Source of the DNA: Actinomadura rudentiformis
GTDB taxonomy: Bacteria; Actinomycetota; Actinomycetes; Streptosporangiales; Streptosporangiaceae
NCBI RefSeq assembly: GCF_008923185.1
Contig: NZ_WBMT01000025.1
Coordinates: 1 to 64,000, forward strand
DNA length: 64,000 nucleotides
Direction: 5' to 3'
Shown: one piece after another, positions 33,202-41,748 of the stretch
Position numbering within the stretch: position 1 is the stretch's first letter
How the letters are laid out: each line of letters starts with the position of its first letter
The notes under the pieces: model-generated
Database searches by the model: none
Told to the model about the DNA's origin: nothing
What the model saw: the letters and a program-made list of their open reading frames with translations, nothing else
Program-made: the position numbers and the translations under genes

Positions 33202-33640
33202 CGCGGGCGGCGTCGTGGGTGCCGTCGGCGGAGTGAGGCAGGTCGACACACACACGGCGGCCGCCGGACGGGACGACGGCGTACTTCACGACACCCAAGG
33301 CCGCGCAGATCCACAGGCCACGGCCGCTTTCGCCGCCGCCCAGCAGCACATCCGGGGTGCCGGGGCCGCCTTGGTCGACGACCTCCACGTGCACCCGCCC
33401 GCCGGCCACCTCCACCACCACGCGGTACTTGCCGCCCGGCTCGCCCGAGGCGGTGTGCTTGGAGGCGTTGGTGGCCAGCTCAGACACGCACGTCAGCGCG
33501 TCGCACACCAACTCGTCCGGCACGCCCGCGCCCGCCAGCGCCGCCCGCGTCCAGCGCCGCGCCTGGGCGACCATGTGCGGGTCGCCGGGGAAGGCGGCCT
33601 CGTAGTGCTGCGGAGTGTCGTAGTGCTGTGGGGCGGTCAT
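33182..33640 (-). CDS. RsbW/SpoIIAB-like ATP-binding protein
   Basis: The 152-residue protein is a single HATPase_c_2 domain: helix CDALTCVSELATNASKHT (N-box), EVVDQGGPGTPDVL (D-x-G) and GRGLWICAALG (G-box). Such kinases inhibit sigma factors or phosphorylate anti-sigma antagonists, and many orphan copies exist in actinomycetes. Here it is embedded in the transfer operon, overlapping the upstream gene (ATGA). Its partner is unknown; the PP2C enzyme at 38241 is in the same element. Confidence 0.85.
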   Translation of the reverse strand: MTAPQHYDTPQHYEAAFPGDPHMVAQARRWTRAALAGAGVPDELVCDALTCVSELATNASKHTASGEPGGKYRVVVEVAGGRVHVEVVDQGGPGTPDVLLGGGESGRGLWICAALGVVKYAVVPSGGRRVCVDLPHSADGTHDAARDGGEQR

Positions 33641-34044
33641 CGCGCCTCACCCCCGCTCAGCCGCACGGCCAGCGCCAGGCCCTCGGCCACCACGGCGTCA
33701 GCGACGGCGCCCGGCGCCGGCTGCAGGCCGATCTCCTCCAGGTAACCGGCGATGTAGGCGGTCGGCGCGACCTCACCGCGCGAGGCCGCCGCGACAGCCG
33801 CACGGGCGTGCGTCAGCAACTCCACGTACGCCACGTGCATCTCGACATACAGCGCGTGCGAGGCCTTCAGGTCACGGAACAGTGCCTCGGCGGTCTCGCG
33901 CAGTGCCGCTTCCTGCTCACGGCGGGCCCAGAGTTCCTCGCGCGCCTCGCGCAGTTGGCGGCGCAGGTCCAGATCGGTCGGCGAACCGGCCTCACCAACG
34001 ACCTGCCCGGGCTGCCCAGTGAGGGCATGGTGAGCAATCGTCAT
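33637..34044 (-). CDS. AICE coiled-coil protein, unknown
   Basis: The 135-residue product has a central charged helix (LDLRRQLREAREELWARREQ, then EAALRETAEALFRDLKASH) predicted as coiled coil, and an Ala-rich C-terminal half. No known domain or membrane span is seen. Starts and stops overlap neighbours by four bases on both sides, so it belongs to the operon. Confidence 0.6.
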   Translation of the reverse strand: MTIAHHALTGQPGQVVGEAGSPTDLDLRRQLREAREELWARREQEAALRETAEALFRDLKASHALYVEMHVAYVELLTHARAAVAAASRGEVAPTAYIAGYLEEIGLQPAPGAVADAVVAEGLALAVRLSGGEAR

Positions 34045-35405
34045 CGCGGCGCACCTCCCACCACCGACAGGTCCGGGCGCGTCGGCGCCGCAGATTTCGG
34101 AAGGGACTCACTGATCTGGCGGTCCATCTCGGCGAGACGCGCGCGGTACAGGTTCTGGATCCGGCGGGCCCGGTCGAACCCCAGTCCAAGAGCACCTTGC
34201 ACCTGGCGGATCGATGCGCTCTCGGGCACCTCGCCCTTGTCAATCGCGCTCACCAGGCGTTCAACGTGATCGGCGTCCGTCAATGGACGCGGCGTGGGCT
34301 TAGCGCTCTCGGGCACGGGGACACCCTTGTTCGGGCGTGGCCGGCGCACCTTCGGGCGGGGCTCGCGGGGCGCTTTCGCCTCCCGCTCTCCCCGCCGGTC
34401 ATCACCGGTTCGCAGACCCGTCTCGGGATCCTGCGCAGCCGCCGGACGCGCGATGATCGGCAGCGTAGGGCGCCCCTCGCGTGGGATCGGCCACATGGCC
34501 GCGGTCGGCTTGTCTGCGCTCTCGGTGTCGCTGTCCGGGGTGCTCTTGGAAGCACTTTCGGGAGTGCTTGTCTCCGTTGCGCTCGCGGGTGGACGCAGGT
34601 CCATCGCGGCAAGCCGCGGGACCTCCTGGCCGTCCTTGTCGTGCCAAGGGTCGGCGTCGGTGATCGACCGGTCGATCACGCCGATCAGGTGCGCCACCAC
34701 GGCGGCGCCGATAGGGCCGATCGCGTGTGCGAACATCGCGCCTGGAAGCGCCCATCCCGATACGTGCGGGCCGGCGCCGACGGGCACCGCGGCGATGAGG
34801 TTGAGGAAGATCGAGGTCGTCAGGCAGCCAATGCCGATCTTCTCGGCCGAGTCCGAGAGCTGGCCGCCGGAGGTGGCCAGGCGGGCGCGGACGATGATGA
34901 TCCAGCACACGGTGCCGATCAACAGGGCCTCCAAGCCCCACAGGACCCACCACACCGGGCTGCCGGAGGTGACCGACATCAGCCGGGCCGCGCCCTGCTG
35001 AACACCGGTGGTGGACCAGATGCCGAACCCGATCAGGAACGGGACCAGAATCGCCAGGTTGCGCGAGCGCAGCCGGTCCAGACTCAGCGCCCGGGCCTCG
35101 CCGGACCGCGCCATCAGCGACCGGATCCGCGTTCGCTCGCCGGCCGCGCGGAAGTCCCGGTACATCCGGGCCAACTCGGCCTCGGCGCGGACGTCAGCCT
35201 CACGCTCGACGCGCGCCAGCTCGGCGAGCCGCGACTCCTCGGCCACATCGGCACGGGCCCGCTTGTGACCGGCCTCGGCACGCAGCCGCGCCAGCTCATC
35301 CGACCGCTGCGCATCCTGCAGCTCGCGGCGGCGCTTCAGCTCGCCGGCCAGCTCGTCCGGTGACAGGTCCGGGCTGGGCTGCCGCTCGTTCACTCGAGGC
35401 TTCAT
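34041..35405 (-). CDS. Spd-like membrane protein with C-terminal HTH
   Basis: From the ATG at 35405 it has 454 residues. Residues 10-100 form a charged coiled coil (ELKRRRELQDAQRSDELARL). Four to five spans follow (LAILVPFLIGFGIWSTTGV; VLWGLEALLIGTVCWIIIV; TTSIFLNLIAAVPV; AIGPIGAAVVAHLIGVI), resembling the DUF2637/SpdB2 membrane module. A Pro/Arg-rich linker then precedes a wHTH-like end (IRQVQGALGLGFDRARRIQN). SpdB2-type proteins help plasmid spread. The identification is by layout. Confidence 0.65.
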   Translation of the reverse strand: MKPRVNERQPSPDLSPDELAGELKRRRELQDAQRSDELARLRAEAGHKRARADVAEESRLAELARVEREADVRAEAELARMYRDFRAAGERTRIRSLMARSGEARALSLDRLRSRNLAILVPFLIGFGIWSTTGVQQGAARLMSVTSGSPVWWVLWGLEALLIGTVCWIIIVRARLATSGGQLSDSAEKIGIGCLTTSIFLNLIAAVPVGAGPHVSGWALPGAMFAHAIGPIGAAVVAHLIGVIDRSITDADPWHDKDGQEVPRLAAMDLRPPASATETSTPESASKSTPDSDTESADKPTAAMWPIPREGRPTLPIIARPAAAQDPETGLRTGDDRRGEREAKAPREPRPKVRRPRPNKGVPVPESAKPTPRPLTDADHVERLVSAIDKGEVPESASIRQVQGALGLGFDRARRIQNLYRARLAEMDRQISESLPKSAAPTRPDLSVVGGAPR

Positions 35406-35872
35406 GCCGGCACCCCCATCGCTACGCGCGCCGGACCGTCGGACCGCAGTCCGGCGATCGGACGGGGACGCACGCCGCACAGCGGGCAGCACCGGGCCGC
35501 TCCACCCTGACGCTTGAGCGCACGTTCGCGACGGCGGTCGCCCGGCCACAGCCGAGAGAGCCTCCACTCGATGCCGGCGTCGTTGACGACCTGCAGCAGG
35601 CGGGCACCGGACCCGGTCTCGTGCTGGGCCAGCCGCCCGGCCAGGTCGCGGGTCCAGCCGATGTAGTGCCGAGCGTGCTTATAGGGGCGGGCGAAGTGCA
35701 GCAGGTACACCACGCCAGCCCGGCAGGCCCGGCACAGCGGAAACGCCTCGGGCACGCGGTTGGCCAGCATGACCAGGGCCGCATCACAGCCCATCAGGCT
35801 CAACGCGGCGTCACACGCCAAGCACGGCGGCCGCGCGGCCTTGGCCAAGGCGGTGAGGCGGACGGTGCTCAT
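35402..35872 (-). CDS. GIY-YIG domain protein
   Basis: The ATG at 35872 gives 156 residues. A GIY-YIG-type core is visible: VVYLLHFARPYKHARHYIGW, then TRDLAGRLAQHETGSGARLL with an Arg on the helix and a following strand (IEWRLSRLWPGDRRRERALK). The last Glu-type ligand lies in that region. CxxC pairs sit at the N-terminus (CLACDAA; CRACRAG) and the end (CCPLCG). The domain usually nicks or cuts DNA. A role in element processing or as cargo nuclease is inferred. Confidence 0.75.
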   Translation of the reverse strand: MSTVRLTALAKAARPPCLACDAALSLMGCDAALVMLANRVPEAFPLCRACRAGVVYLLHFARPYKHARHYIGWTRDLAGRLAQHETGSGARLLQVVNDAGIEWRLSRLWPGDRRRERALKRQGGAARCCPLCGVRPRPIAGLRSDGPARVAMGVPA

Positions 35873-36756
35873 CACGGCTGCCTCCCCTCGTCCTCGTCGA
35901 GCGGGACGACGGTGCCGCCGATGAGGGCCGTGCGGGCGTCCAGGGCGTGGCCGTCGCACATCGGGCCGCCGTCGCCGTGTTGGTCGGTGACCCGCCAGCG
36001 GACCGGCTCGGGGCAGGGGATGTCGCCGCGGTCGTAGTCCCAGCGGCGCCCGCAACCGGGCCGGCGGCACCAGGATCGGCCGCCGGTACTGGAGATGGTG
36101 TTGCCGTGCTCGGGGCACACCGGCCACGGAATCCGGCACGCGTCGGTCGGCACCGCCGCGATCCGTTCCGAGCTCGTGGCCGTCTGGCGCATCTCGCGGG
36201 CGATCTGACGGGCCTGCCCGGCCGCGTCCGGCAGCCGGAACCCGGCCCGCCGCGCCAGGTCGCCCTCGGTGAAGGTGTCCACCGGCCGTGCAGCCGGGGC
36301 GCCATCCGGTGCCGCCACCGACCGGGAGTCGGCGCGCGCGAACTCGATCAGGTGCGCCAGGCCGTCGGCCACTGAGGCGATCGACCGCATCCGCTCCGGC
36401 GAGACGCGCGTGCCCGGGCCATCGCCGAGCGGCAGCACACCGAACTCGGTGTGACACCACCGCTCGGTCCCGGCATAGGTCTCGCTGCCGGCGCCACAGG
36501 CGCCGGCGTTGCCGATCGCCCACTCGTCGAGCTCCTCGACCGCGTCCAGCGCGGCCCGGAAGGCCCGCGCCGGGCCGACACCGGTCTCGGTGACGTAGCC
36601 GCGCCAGTCGCCGTCGTTGCCGAGCATGTCGACGCCCGCGGTCTCGGTGGCTCGGTCGGCGGTCACCTGGTGCAGCAGTGCCGCCTTGACGTGACGTCCG
36701 ATCTGCCGCGCCTGATCGGCGTTCATCGCCGCCGTAGTGCAAGAATGAGAGTTCAT
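35872..36756 (-). CDS. AICE protein with C-terminal Cys/His cluster
   Basis: GGAGGT supports the ATG at 36756 (MNSHSCTTAAMNADQARQIG), giving 294 residues. The N-terminal half is helical with acidic surface (DAVEELDEWAIGN). The C-terminal part has CPEHGNTISS, then WCRRPGCGRRWDYDRGDIPC, then MCDGHALD, a pattern fit for one or two zinc sites. No family is recognised. It overlaps the GIY-YIG gene (TGATG), so a joint role in DNA processing is possible. Confidence 0.65.
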   Translation of the reverse strand: MNSHSCTTAAMNADQARQIGRHVKAALLHQVTADRATETAGVDMLGNDGDWRGYVTETGVGPARAFRAALDAVEELDEWAIGNAGACGAGSETYAGTERWCHTEFGVLPLGDGPGTRVSPERMRSIASVADGLAHLIEFARADSRSVAAPDGAPAARPVDTFTEGDLARRAGFRLPDAAGQARQIAREMRQTATSSERIAAVPTDACRIPWPVCPEHGNTISSTGGRSWCRRPGCGRRWDYDRGDIPCPEPVRWRVTDQHGDGGPMCDGHALDARTALIGGTVVPLDEDEGRQP

Positions 36757-36826
36757 CGGGTTGGACCTCCTAAGGGTCCGATCAAGGCCCTCGTCAGGCG
36801 GTTGCGTCGCCATGACGAGGGCCGCC

Positions 36827-37045
36827 TTACGTCTGCGAGCTCTTGAAACGCACCTGCAGATAGGCGCGCACGTTCTGCGAGGCGCCACGGCACGGGTATG
36901 CCGAGGACACCTCCACCACGTCGAAGACCTCGGCCAAGGCGTGCGCGCCGGCCGATACCTCCTCCGGCAGGCCCATCAACCGGATCCGCAGGCCCAACGC
37001 GGGACTCGAACCGGTGGGGGAGTGGTCCTGCCGTTCACGCGTCAT
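36827..37045 (-). CDS. small conserved AICE protein
   Basis: The 72-residue protein (MTRERQDHSPTGSSPALGLR) has a beta-rich core, IRLMGLPEEVSAGAHALAEV, then VVEVSSAYPCRGASQNVRAY. Similar short proteins recur next to xis in AICEs (recollection). The start overlaps the upstream stop (TGATG). No function can be given. Confidence 0.6.
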   Translation of the reverse strand: MTRERQDHSPTGSSPALGLRIRLMGLPEEVSAGAHALAEVFDVVEVSSAYPCRGASQNVRAYLQVRFKSSQT

Positions 37046-37254
37046 CAGCTGGCCTCGCGTTCCAGCAGCGCGATGTACTCGGCGATTGCCGAGCCTGGGA
37101 TCCGGCGCGACCGGCCCTCGCGGACCGAGCGCAACCGCCCCGAACGGATCAGCTCGTAGATCACGCTCCGAGACAGCGAGAGCAGCTGCGCGGTCTCGCT
37201 GACCCGGTACAGCCGCGCCGACGATGGCGAGCTCAAGGACTGGGCCGTCACCAT
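37045..37254 (-). CDS. excisionase-like HTH_17 protein
   Basis: GGAGG lies a few bases before the ATG at 37254. The 69-residue protein reads RLYRVSETAQLLSLSRSVIY, then ELIRSGRLRSVREGRSRRIP, the winged-helix pattern of excisionases and AlpA-like regulators. It is first in the leftward transfer operon and divergent from the GntR gene, with operators between. It could be the recombination directionality factor, although it lies far from int. Confidence 0.8.
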   Translation of the reverse strand: MVTAQSLSSPSSARLYRVSETAQLLSLSRSVIYELIRSGRLRSVREGRSRRIPGSAIAEYIALLEREAS

Positions 37255-37324
37255 GCGTTTACCTCCAGAAACAGGGGATGGCTGGGCGGCGAATCTGCGT
37301 CCATCCATGTCCACCGCCCTCCGG

Positions 37325-37361
37325 TTAGTACCGGTACTAACCGTGGATGAGTACCGGTACT
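37325..37361. promoter_or_regulatory. two palindromic GntR operators
   Basis: TTAGTACCGGTACTAA (37325-37340) and AGTACCGGTACT (37350-37361) are perfect palindromes with centres 23 bp apart in the gap between the excisionase and GntR genes. A weaker copy, AGTCCCGGTACA, lies at 37393-37404. They suit cooperative repression of both promoters. Confidence 0.75.
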
Positions 37362-37430
37362 GATGATGGGCCCTCGATGGGATGTCGTCAACAGTCCCGG
37401 TACAGATAACCTTCGGAGGAGGAGGTCCTT

Positions 37431-38222
37431 GTGACTGCGAGATACCGCGAGATCGCCGCTGAGCTACGAGGGAAGATCGAGAGCGGCCAGTACCCGCCAG
37501 GTAGCAACCTGCCCGGCTATGACGAGCTGACCAGCGCGTACGGTGTCGGACGTGGGGTGGTTCGATCCGCGCTGTCACTCCTAGAAGCGGACGGCCTGAT
37601 CCAGGTCGTCAAGAAACGCGGGATCATCGTTCGGCATGGAACCATGCGGTTGCGGCGGCCGAGAGGGAACTTGGTCAAGCGGAACGTCGCGACAAGTAGT
37701 CCCGGCTACTCGTTCCCGTCCGCGTCCGGCCAGGAGGTGTGGAAACACCACATCAAGCCCCAGGCATCGTTTGAGCCGCTGAACGATCCGCGGATCGCCG
37801 GCCTCTTGGGCGTCCCTGTGGGTAGCGAGGTGATGCGGCGGTTTCGTGTCACCGGGCCAGCGTCGGAGCCCCCGTTTCAGATCAACGTCTCGTGGATCCA
37901 TCCCCGCGGAGTCGAGGATGCCCCCGAGGTGGCATCACAGGCCCCGGGGCCAGGGGACTGGTTGTACCGCCTGGAACGGGCAGGTCATTGGCCGATCTCC
38001 TGGATGGAGATTCACCGCGCTCGCATGCCCACCGCAGAAGAGGCGGCACTGCTGCAGATCCCGTCCATTCTGCCGGTGCTGGAGATCGTGCGAGTCGGTA
38101 CGTCAGGCGGCGACGGCAAGCCAATTGAGGTGACCGAGTACATCGTGGCCAGCGACCGCGTCGAAACCGTGCATGTCTTGCATCGCGATGAATCCGCCCA
38201 GGCCCCATGGCCCGACGATTAA
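37431..38222 (+). CDS. GntR/HutC-family repressor (KorSA-like)
   Basis: The GTG at 37431 follows a GGAGGAGG run. The 263-residue protein has an N-terminal GntR winged helix (YREIAAELRGKIESGQYPPG, LTSAYGVGRGVVRSALSLLE, ADGLIQVVKKRGIIV) and a C-terminal UTRA effector domain (about 95-255). In pSAM2 the GntR-type KorSA silences transfer and replication genes; this gene has the same place and divergent layout. It probably acts on the palindromes upstream. Confidence 0.88.
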   Translation: MTARYREIAAELRGKIESGQYPPGSNLPGYDELTSAYGVGRGVVRSALSLLEADGLIQVVKKRGIIVRHGTMRLRRPRGNLVKRNVATSSPGYSFPSASGQEVWKHHIKPQASFEPLNDPRIAGLLGVPVGSEVMRRFRVTGPASEPPFQINVSWIHPRGVEDAPEVASQAPGPGDWLYRLERAGHWPISWMEIHRARMPTAEEAALLQIPSILPVLEIVRVGTSGGDGKPIEVTEYIVASDRVETVHVLHRDESAQAPWPDD

Positions 38223-38240
38223 ACGAACGAGTGATCAATC

Positions 38241-38966
38241 GTGAGTCTCGCCATCGAAGCCGCCCTCGGCACCCACGTCGGGCTTGTACGCAAGCGCAAC
38301 GAAGACAGTGGTTACGTCGGCCGCCGGCTGCTTGCGGTCGCAGACGGCCTCGGCGGACATGCCGCCGGCGACGTAGCAAGCAACACCGTGATCGACGTCC
38401 TCAAGTCGCACGACCGTCAAGTCCCCGTTGAAGACCTGGCCACGACGCTTGGCGGCGCGATCTTCGAGGCCAGTGACGCTCTGCGCAGCCGAGCTGCAGG
38501 GGATCCAAGCGTCAGGGGCATGGGGACGACCCTGGTAGCGGTGCTGTGGTCCGGAGACCACGCCGTATTCGGCAACATCGGCGACTCCCGCATCTACCAG
38601 CTGCGCGATGGCGAACTTACAGCGGTCAGTGAGGATCACGTCTATGAGCGGCTGGTCCACGATGCGGCGGATGTCCCGGACCTACCGCCGAAGCTCGCCC
38701 GGTTCCTCGACGGACGGGCCGACGGCCGATCGCCCGATCTCACTGTCCGCGAGCTCAAGGCCGGCGACCGTTTCCTGCTCTGCTCCGATGGCCTCAGCAG
38801 CGTCGTCGACATACATGACATTCACATGGCCTTGAGATCTCACAGCGGTCCCAATCAAACGGTCGATCGCCTCATCGAAGCAGCACTTGCCTGCGGTGCC
38901 CCCGACAACGTCACTGCCCTAGTCGCTGATGTACGGGCTAGCAGTGACTCAGAGACGCCATCCTGA
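38241..38966 (+). CDS. PP2C-type Ser/Thr phosphatase
   Basis: The GTG at 38241 gives 241 residues with PP2C metal motifs: RKRNEDSGYV, VADGLGGHAAGDVAS, GMGTTLVAVL, GNIGDSRIYQLRDGEL, LCSDGLSSVV and APDNVTALV. This is a single-domain PstP/PrpC-like enzyme that removes phosphate from Ser/Thr, usually opposite a PknB-type kinase. No such kinase is in the element. It lies 18 bp after the GntR gene and may be co-transcribed as cargo or regulator. Confidence 0.9.
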   Translation: MSLAIEAALGTHVGLVRKRNEDSGYVGRRLLAVADGLGGHAAGDVASNTVIDVLKSHDRQVPVEDLATTLGGAIFEASDALRSRAAGDPSVRGMGTTLVAVLWSGDHAVFGNIGDSRIYQLRDGELTAVSEDHVYERLVHDAADVPDLPPKLARFLDGRADGRSPDLTVRELKAGDRFLLCSDGLSSVVDIHDIHMALRSHSGPNQTVDRLIEAALACGAPDNVTALVADVRASSDSETPS

Positions 38967-39176
38967 GGCAACTCCGGCAGCGTCTCTAGAGCGGCTCTCT
39001 CATTGACGTCCGCCTGCATGCAGAGCGTTACGCGCGATTCTGCGGCAGTCCGGAGGGACGGCGTAGCCCTCTGATTTGAGCTTGCTCAATCGGCCGTTGT
39101 ACTTCTGACTCACTGAAGCGCAAGGAGATTTTAGGTTAGCTCACTGATAGTAGAAACAGGAAACCCGTGAGCAAGA

Positions 39177-40175
39177 TTATTGTTTGCGGCAAACTGGGTA
39201 GTTGGCCTTATTGAGCCTTACGCCCCAAATTGTCCTGACATTCCTCTTTGTATCCCCGCTCTTCTCGACCAAGCACACGGTTCGCGAAGCTATATCGTCA
39301 GACTTTATCGTTTTGATCTGCCGGTCAGACTCCTGAAGTATGTCCGTCCACTTATCCCCACTGCCGACCACATAGCCGACTAGCGTAGTTTTATTTGACA
39401 AGGTTACTTGCTCTACTGGTATCCAAGGATCGGTGGTGAACAGAGTTGCCGAGGAGGAGAAGACCAAAATTCCAACTACGGTTACAGCAACGTATTCTAT
39501 CGGCCTAGCATGCGCAGAATCGATAGACCGCAGCCGCGAATCATAACGCTCTATGAGAGATGATCGTTTATTGCGCAACTTCCGGCGCTCCGAGGAGTCT
39601 TCTTCAGCGTCCAGTCTTTCGTCCACGGCCTTGATCTCATCGATGAGCTCCACAAGAACCCGGTCAGTCGCTTTTGGGTAACCGGTCAACTGTGCAGTCT
39701 TGGCGAACATAGAATCGCCAGCGAGGGTGATACCGTGCTTGGCTGCATTATGTTGAGCAAGCTTTCCAATAAGCCACGACGCGCCAAACAAAAGAGGGAT
39801 CGCTAGCTGAAAAAGTGTGCTCTTCCAATCCTGGACAACGGAAAGCAGTCCCACCAAAGCAAAGTAGACCAACCAATGTCTGAAGATGCTGATTGCGCCG
39901 CTGACGTTGTTCACCATGTATACGGCAATTGTGCCGACGCCAACACTGGCTGCAGGAATAAATGTGATAAGTATTCCCGGGAGTGGATCTAGTGGATTGG
40001 TTGCCCTCGCTATTCCTAGGGCAGTTGATGTATCGAGCCGCGAGGCTAGAAGTATCTTGATGCAAACGAAGAGAAAAATGAGACCAGAGAATATCCAGGG
40101 AAGGTTCTGCATGGTTCTATCCCGGGACTCGGAAAGATCTCTTGCCTCGTCTGTGAGATCCTGGCTTGTATTCAC
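39177..40175 (-). CDS. membrane protein of unknown function (A/T-rich cargo)
   Basis: The 332-residue product has four N-terminal spans (LPWIFSGLIFLFVCIKILLA; GILITFIPAASVGVGTIAVY; WLVYFALVGLLSVV; LFQLAIPLLFGASWLIG). A charged coiled-coil linker (RVLVELIDEIKAVDERLDAE) and one more span (VAVTVVGILVFSSSATLF) follow, then a C-terminal extracytoplasmic-type domain with two Cys. Codon use is visibly A/T-richer than the rest of the element, so it was probably acquired later. The gene overlaps the upstream one by four bases. No family is recognised. Confidence 0.6.
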   Translation of the reverse strand: MNTSQDLTDEARDLSESRDRTMQNLPWIFSGLIFLFVCIKILLASRLDTSTALGIARATNPLDPLPGILITFIPAASVGVGTIAVYMVNNVSGAISIFRHWLVYFALVGLLSVVQDWKSTLFQLAIPLLFGASWLIGKLAQHNAAKHGITLAGDSMFAKTAQLTGYPKATDRVLVELIDEIKAVDERLDAEEDSSERRKLRNKRSSLIERYDSRLRSIDSAHARPIEYVAVTVVGILVFSSSATLFTTDPWIPVEQVTLSNKTTLVGYVVGSGDKWTDILQESDRQIKTIKSDDIASRTVCLVEKSGDTKRNVRTIWGVRLNKANYPVCRKQ

Positions 40176-40906
40176 CTTCCTCTCCTGAGCTTGTCGAATG
40201 CCCTCCTTATCGACTGGGAGGCCCTTCCCATAATTCGTCCAAGAAAGGGTTCCGGTGAGCTAGTGAGAACAAAAGGTTGGGAGACGAGAAGGCGCTCATA
40301 GTATCTGTCCATGACGAGCAACCCACACGCCGCCAATGTAAGCAAGAACAATATTCTTGCAAGCAATGGCAAGGCGTCAATTGAAATCACGATGGAGGCG
40401 AGTGTCAGTGGCAGCATTCCGAGGATAATCAAGGAAGATGACTGAATTTGTCCTAGGCGGTCCACATAGCCAATCATCATTTGGCGGTACGTTTTCTTTG
40501 TGATCTCAAAAGCTCTAGTTCTTTCCTTGCAAGTCACCTGGACCTCCAATCCTGGAAGCCTGGGGCGAGCCGTCAAGATTGCTGTTGAATTCTCATCTGG
40601 AGAGGCAAGTTCGATCCTGGCCCATGCAACTTCTCGAAGGTTGAATTGCCTCAGGACTTGTATCATTTCATCCAAATTTTCAAGCCTCGATACGTCTTCT
40701 CGAATTGTTGCGATGAACGCCCTTTTGAAATTAGTGTTTCCTGGCTGAATCTCTCCAATCAAGGTTGCGGTTATATGGATAAATTCTTCGGGTGTGCCAC
40801 GCCAGCATTCAATGGCCGCGTGGCTGCGCCACGGGCCGTCCTCGCCATGCCGAAGTAGTCTCGGCTGTGATGAGTACGCTCCCGTGGGCCACTTCGGCTC
40901 GCGCAT
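40172..40906 (-). CDS. unknown protein with C-terminal membrane hairpin (A/T-rich cargo)
   Basis: The first ~140 residues are soluble (CWRGTPEEFIHITATLIGEI; LENLDEMIQVLRQFNLREVA). Two spans follow (SSLIILGMLPLTLASIVISI and LLARILFLLTLAACGLLVM) with a basic tail. The ATG at 40906 has GGAGG too close to it, so the true start may differ. It is coupled to the downstream membrane protein gene (ATGA), and the pair probably forms one membrane complex. A defence or signalling role is possible but unsupported. Confidence 0.55.
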   Translation of the reverse strand: MREPKWPTGAYSSQPRLLRHGEDGPWRSHAAIECWRGTPEEFIHITATLIGEIQPGNTNFKRAFIATIREDVSRLENLDEMIQVLRQFNLREVAWARIELASPDENSTAILTARPRLPGLEVQVTCKERTRAFEITKKTYRQMMIGYVDRLGQIQSSSLIILGMLPLTLASIVISIDALPLLARILFLLTLAACGLLVMDRYYERLLVSQPFVLTSSPEPFLGRIMGRASQSIRRAFDKLRRGR

Positions 40907-41146
40907 CCTCCAAGGATGCCATAAGGCACGCTTCCAAGTGCCCTATTGCCATGGAGAGTGGCAACTCCTGGTTTGAATGTCCGGGTAGACGTTAGGGCCT
41001 TGCGGATCTGTTAGTCGTGGATCTGATGCGCGGAGTTGCTGCGAGGCCCGGCGATCTGCTTGAGGGCGGGCAGGTTGCTTGTGGGATCTGCTCTGGCGGC
41101 CGCAACTCGCTCACGCGCCGGCCAACTCCTCAACTCGTACCTACGT

Positions 41147-41168
41147 CTACTAGCGTGAAGTCTAGTAG
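41147..41168. promoter_or_regulatory. dyad upstream of the Nudix remnant
   Basis: CTACTAG (41147-41153) and CTAGTAG (41162-41168) form a perfect 7-bp inverted repeat 28 bp before the Nudix ATG. It is a candidate operator for an element regulator. Confidence 0.45.
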
Positions 41169-41195
41169 TTGGACCTGCTCATAAGAGCTTGCGCG

Positions 41196-41398
41196 ATGCC
41201 GAATAGCCGCCACTCTGTCAGCGTGGCCGGGGTCATCGTCGATGACCAAGGGCGGGTCCTGTTGATCCAACGTCGCGACAACGTCCATTGGAAGGCACCG
41301 GGCGGCGTCCTGGAGCAAGACGAGGACATCATCATCAGCTCCGGCGAGAGGTGCACGAAGAGACAGGCCTTGAGGTGACCCCACGGCCCTTACCGTTG
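41196..41398 (+). pseudogene. Nudix hydrolase remnant (Pif-like)
   Basis: The N-terminus reads SVAGVIVDDQGRVLLIQRRD, then HWKAPGGVLEQDEDI, a good first half of a Nudix domain. The second half of the Nudix box (REVHEETGLEVTP) is in another frame, so a frameshift splits the motif, and the rest of the domain is missing. In pSAM2, Pif carries a Nudix motif and blocks redundant transfer between element-bearing cells. This relic probably had that role. Confidence 0.6.
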
Positions 41399-41748
41399 GA
41401 AGCTTGACGAGGCCGTATCACCCCATAGGCGTTAGGTCTCCCGAGTGTGAGACACAGAGCTGTGCAGACCTTCTACACGTCTTGCTACGGAACCGCGCTG
41501 AACCTGCCCGTAGTGCCCTGACCAACGAACTCCGTGAGAGGGCCTTGTATACAGAAAAGGGCAGCCGCGAAAACCTGTGGCCCCCTGTCCGATTCCTGCT
41601 CCGTGGTCCGTGTTCACGGGAACACTGCTGTCAATCTGACCTCAAGTGACTCATGCGAATCACAAGCTCCTGATGTCTGACAGAACAATATAGGCTTGTG
41701 TACGTCTCGATAGACGAGCTGCGTCGGCCAGACGGTTTGGGAGACTCA

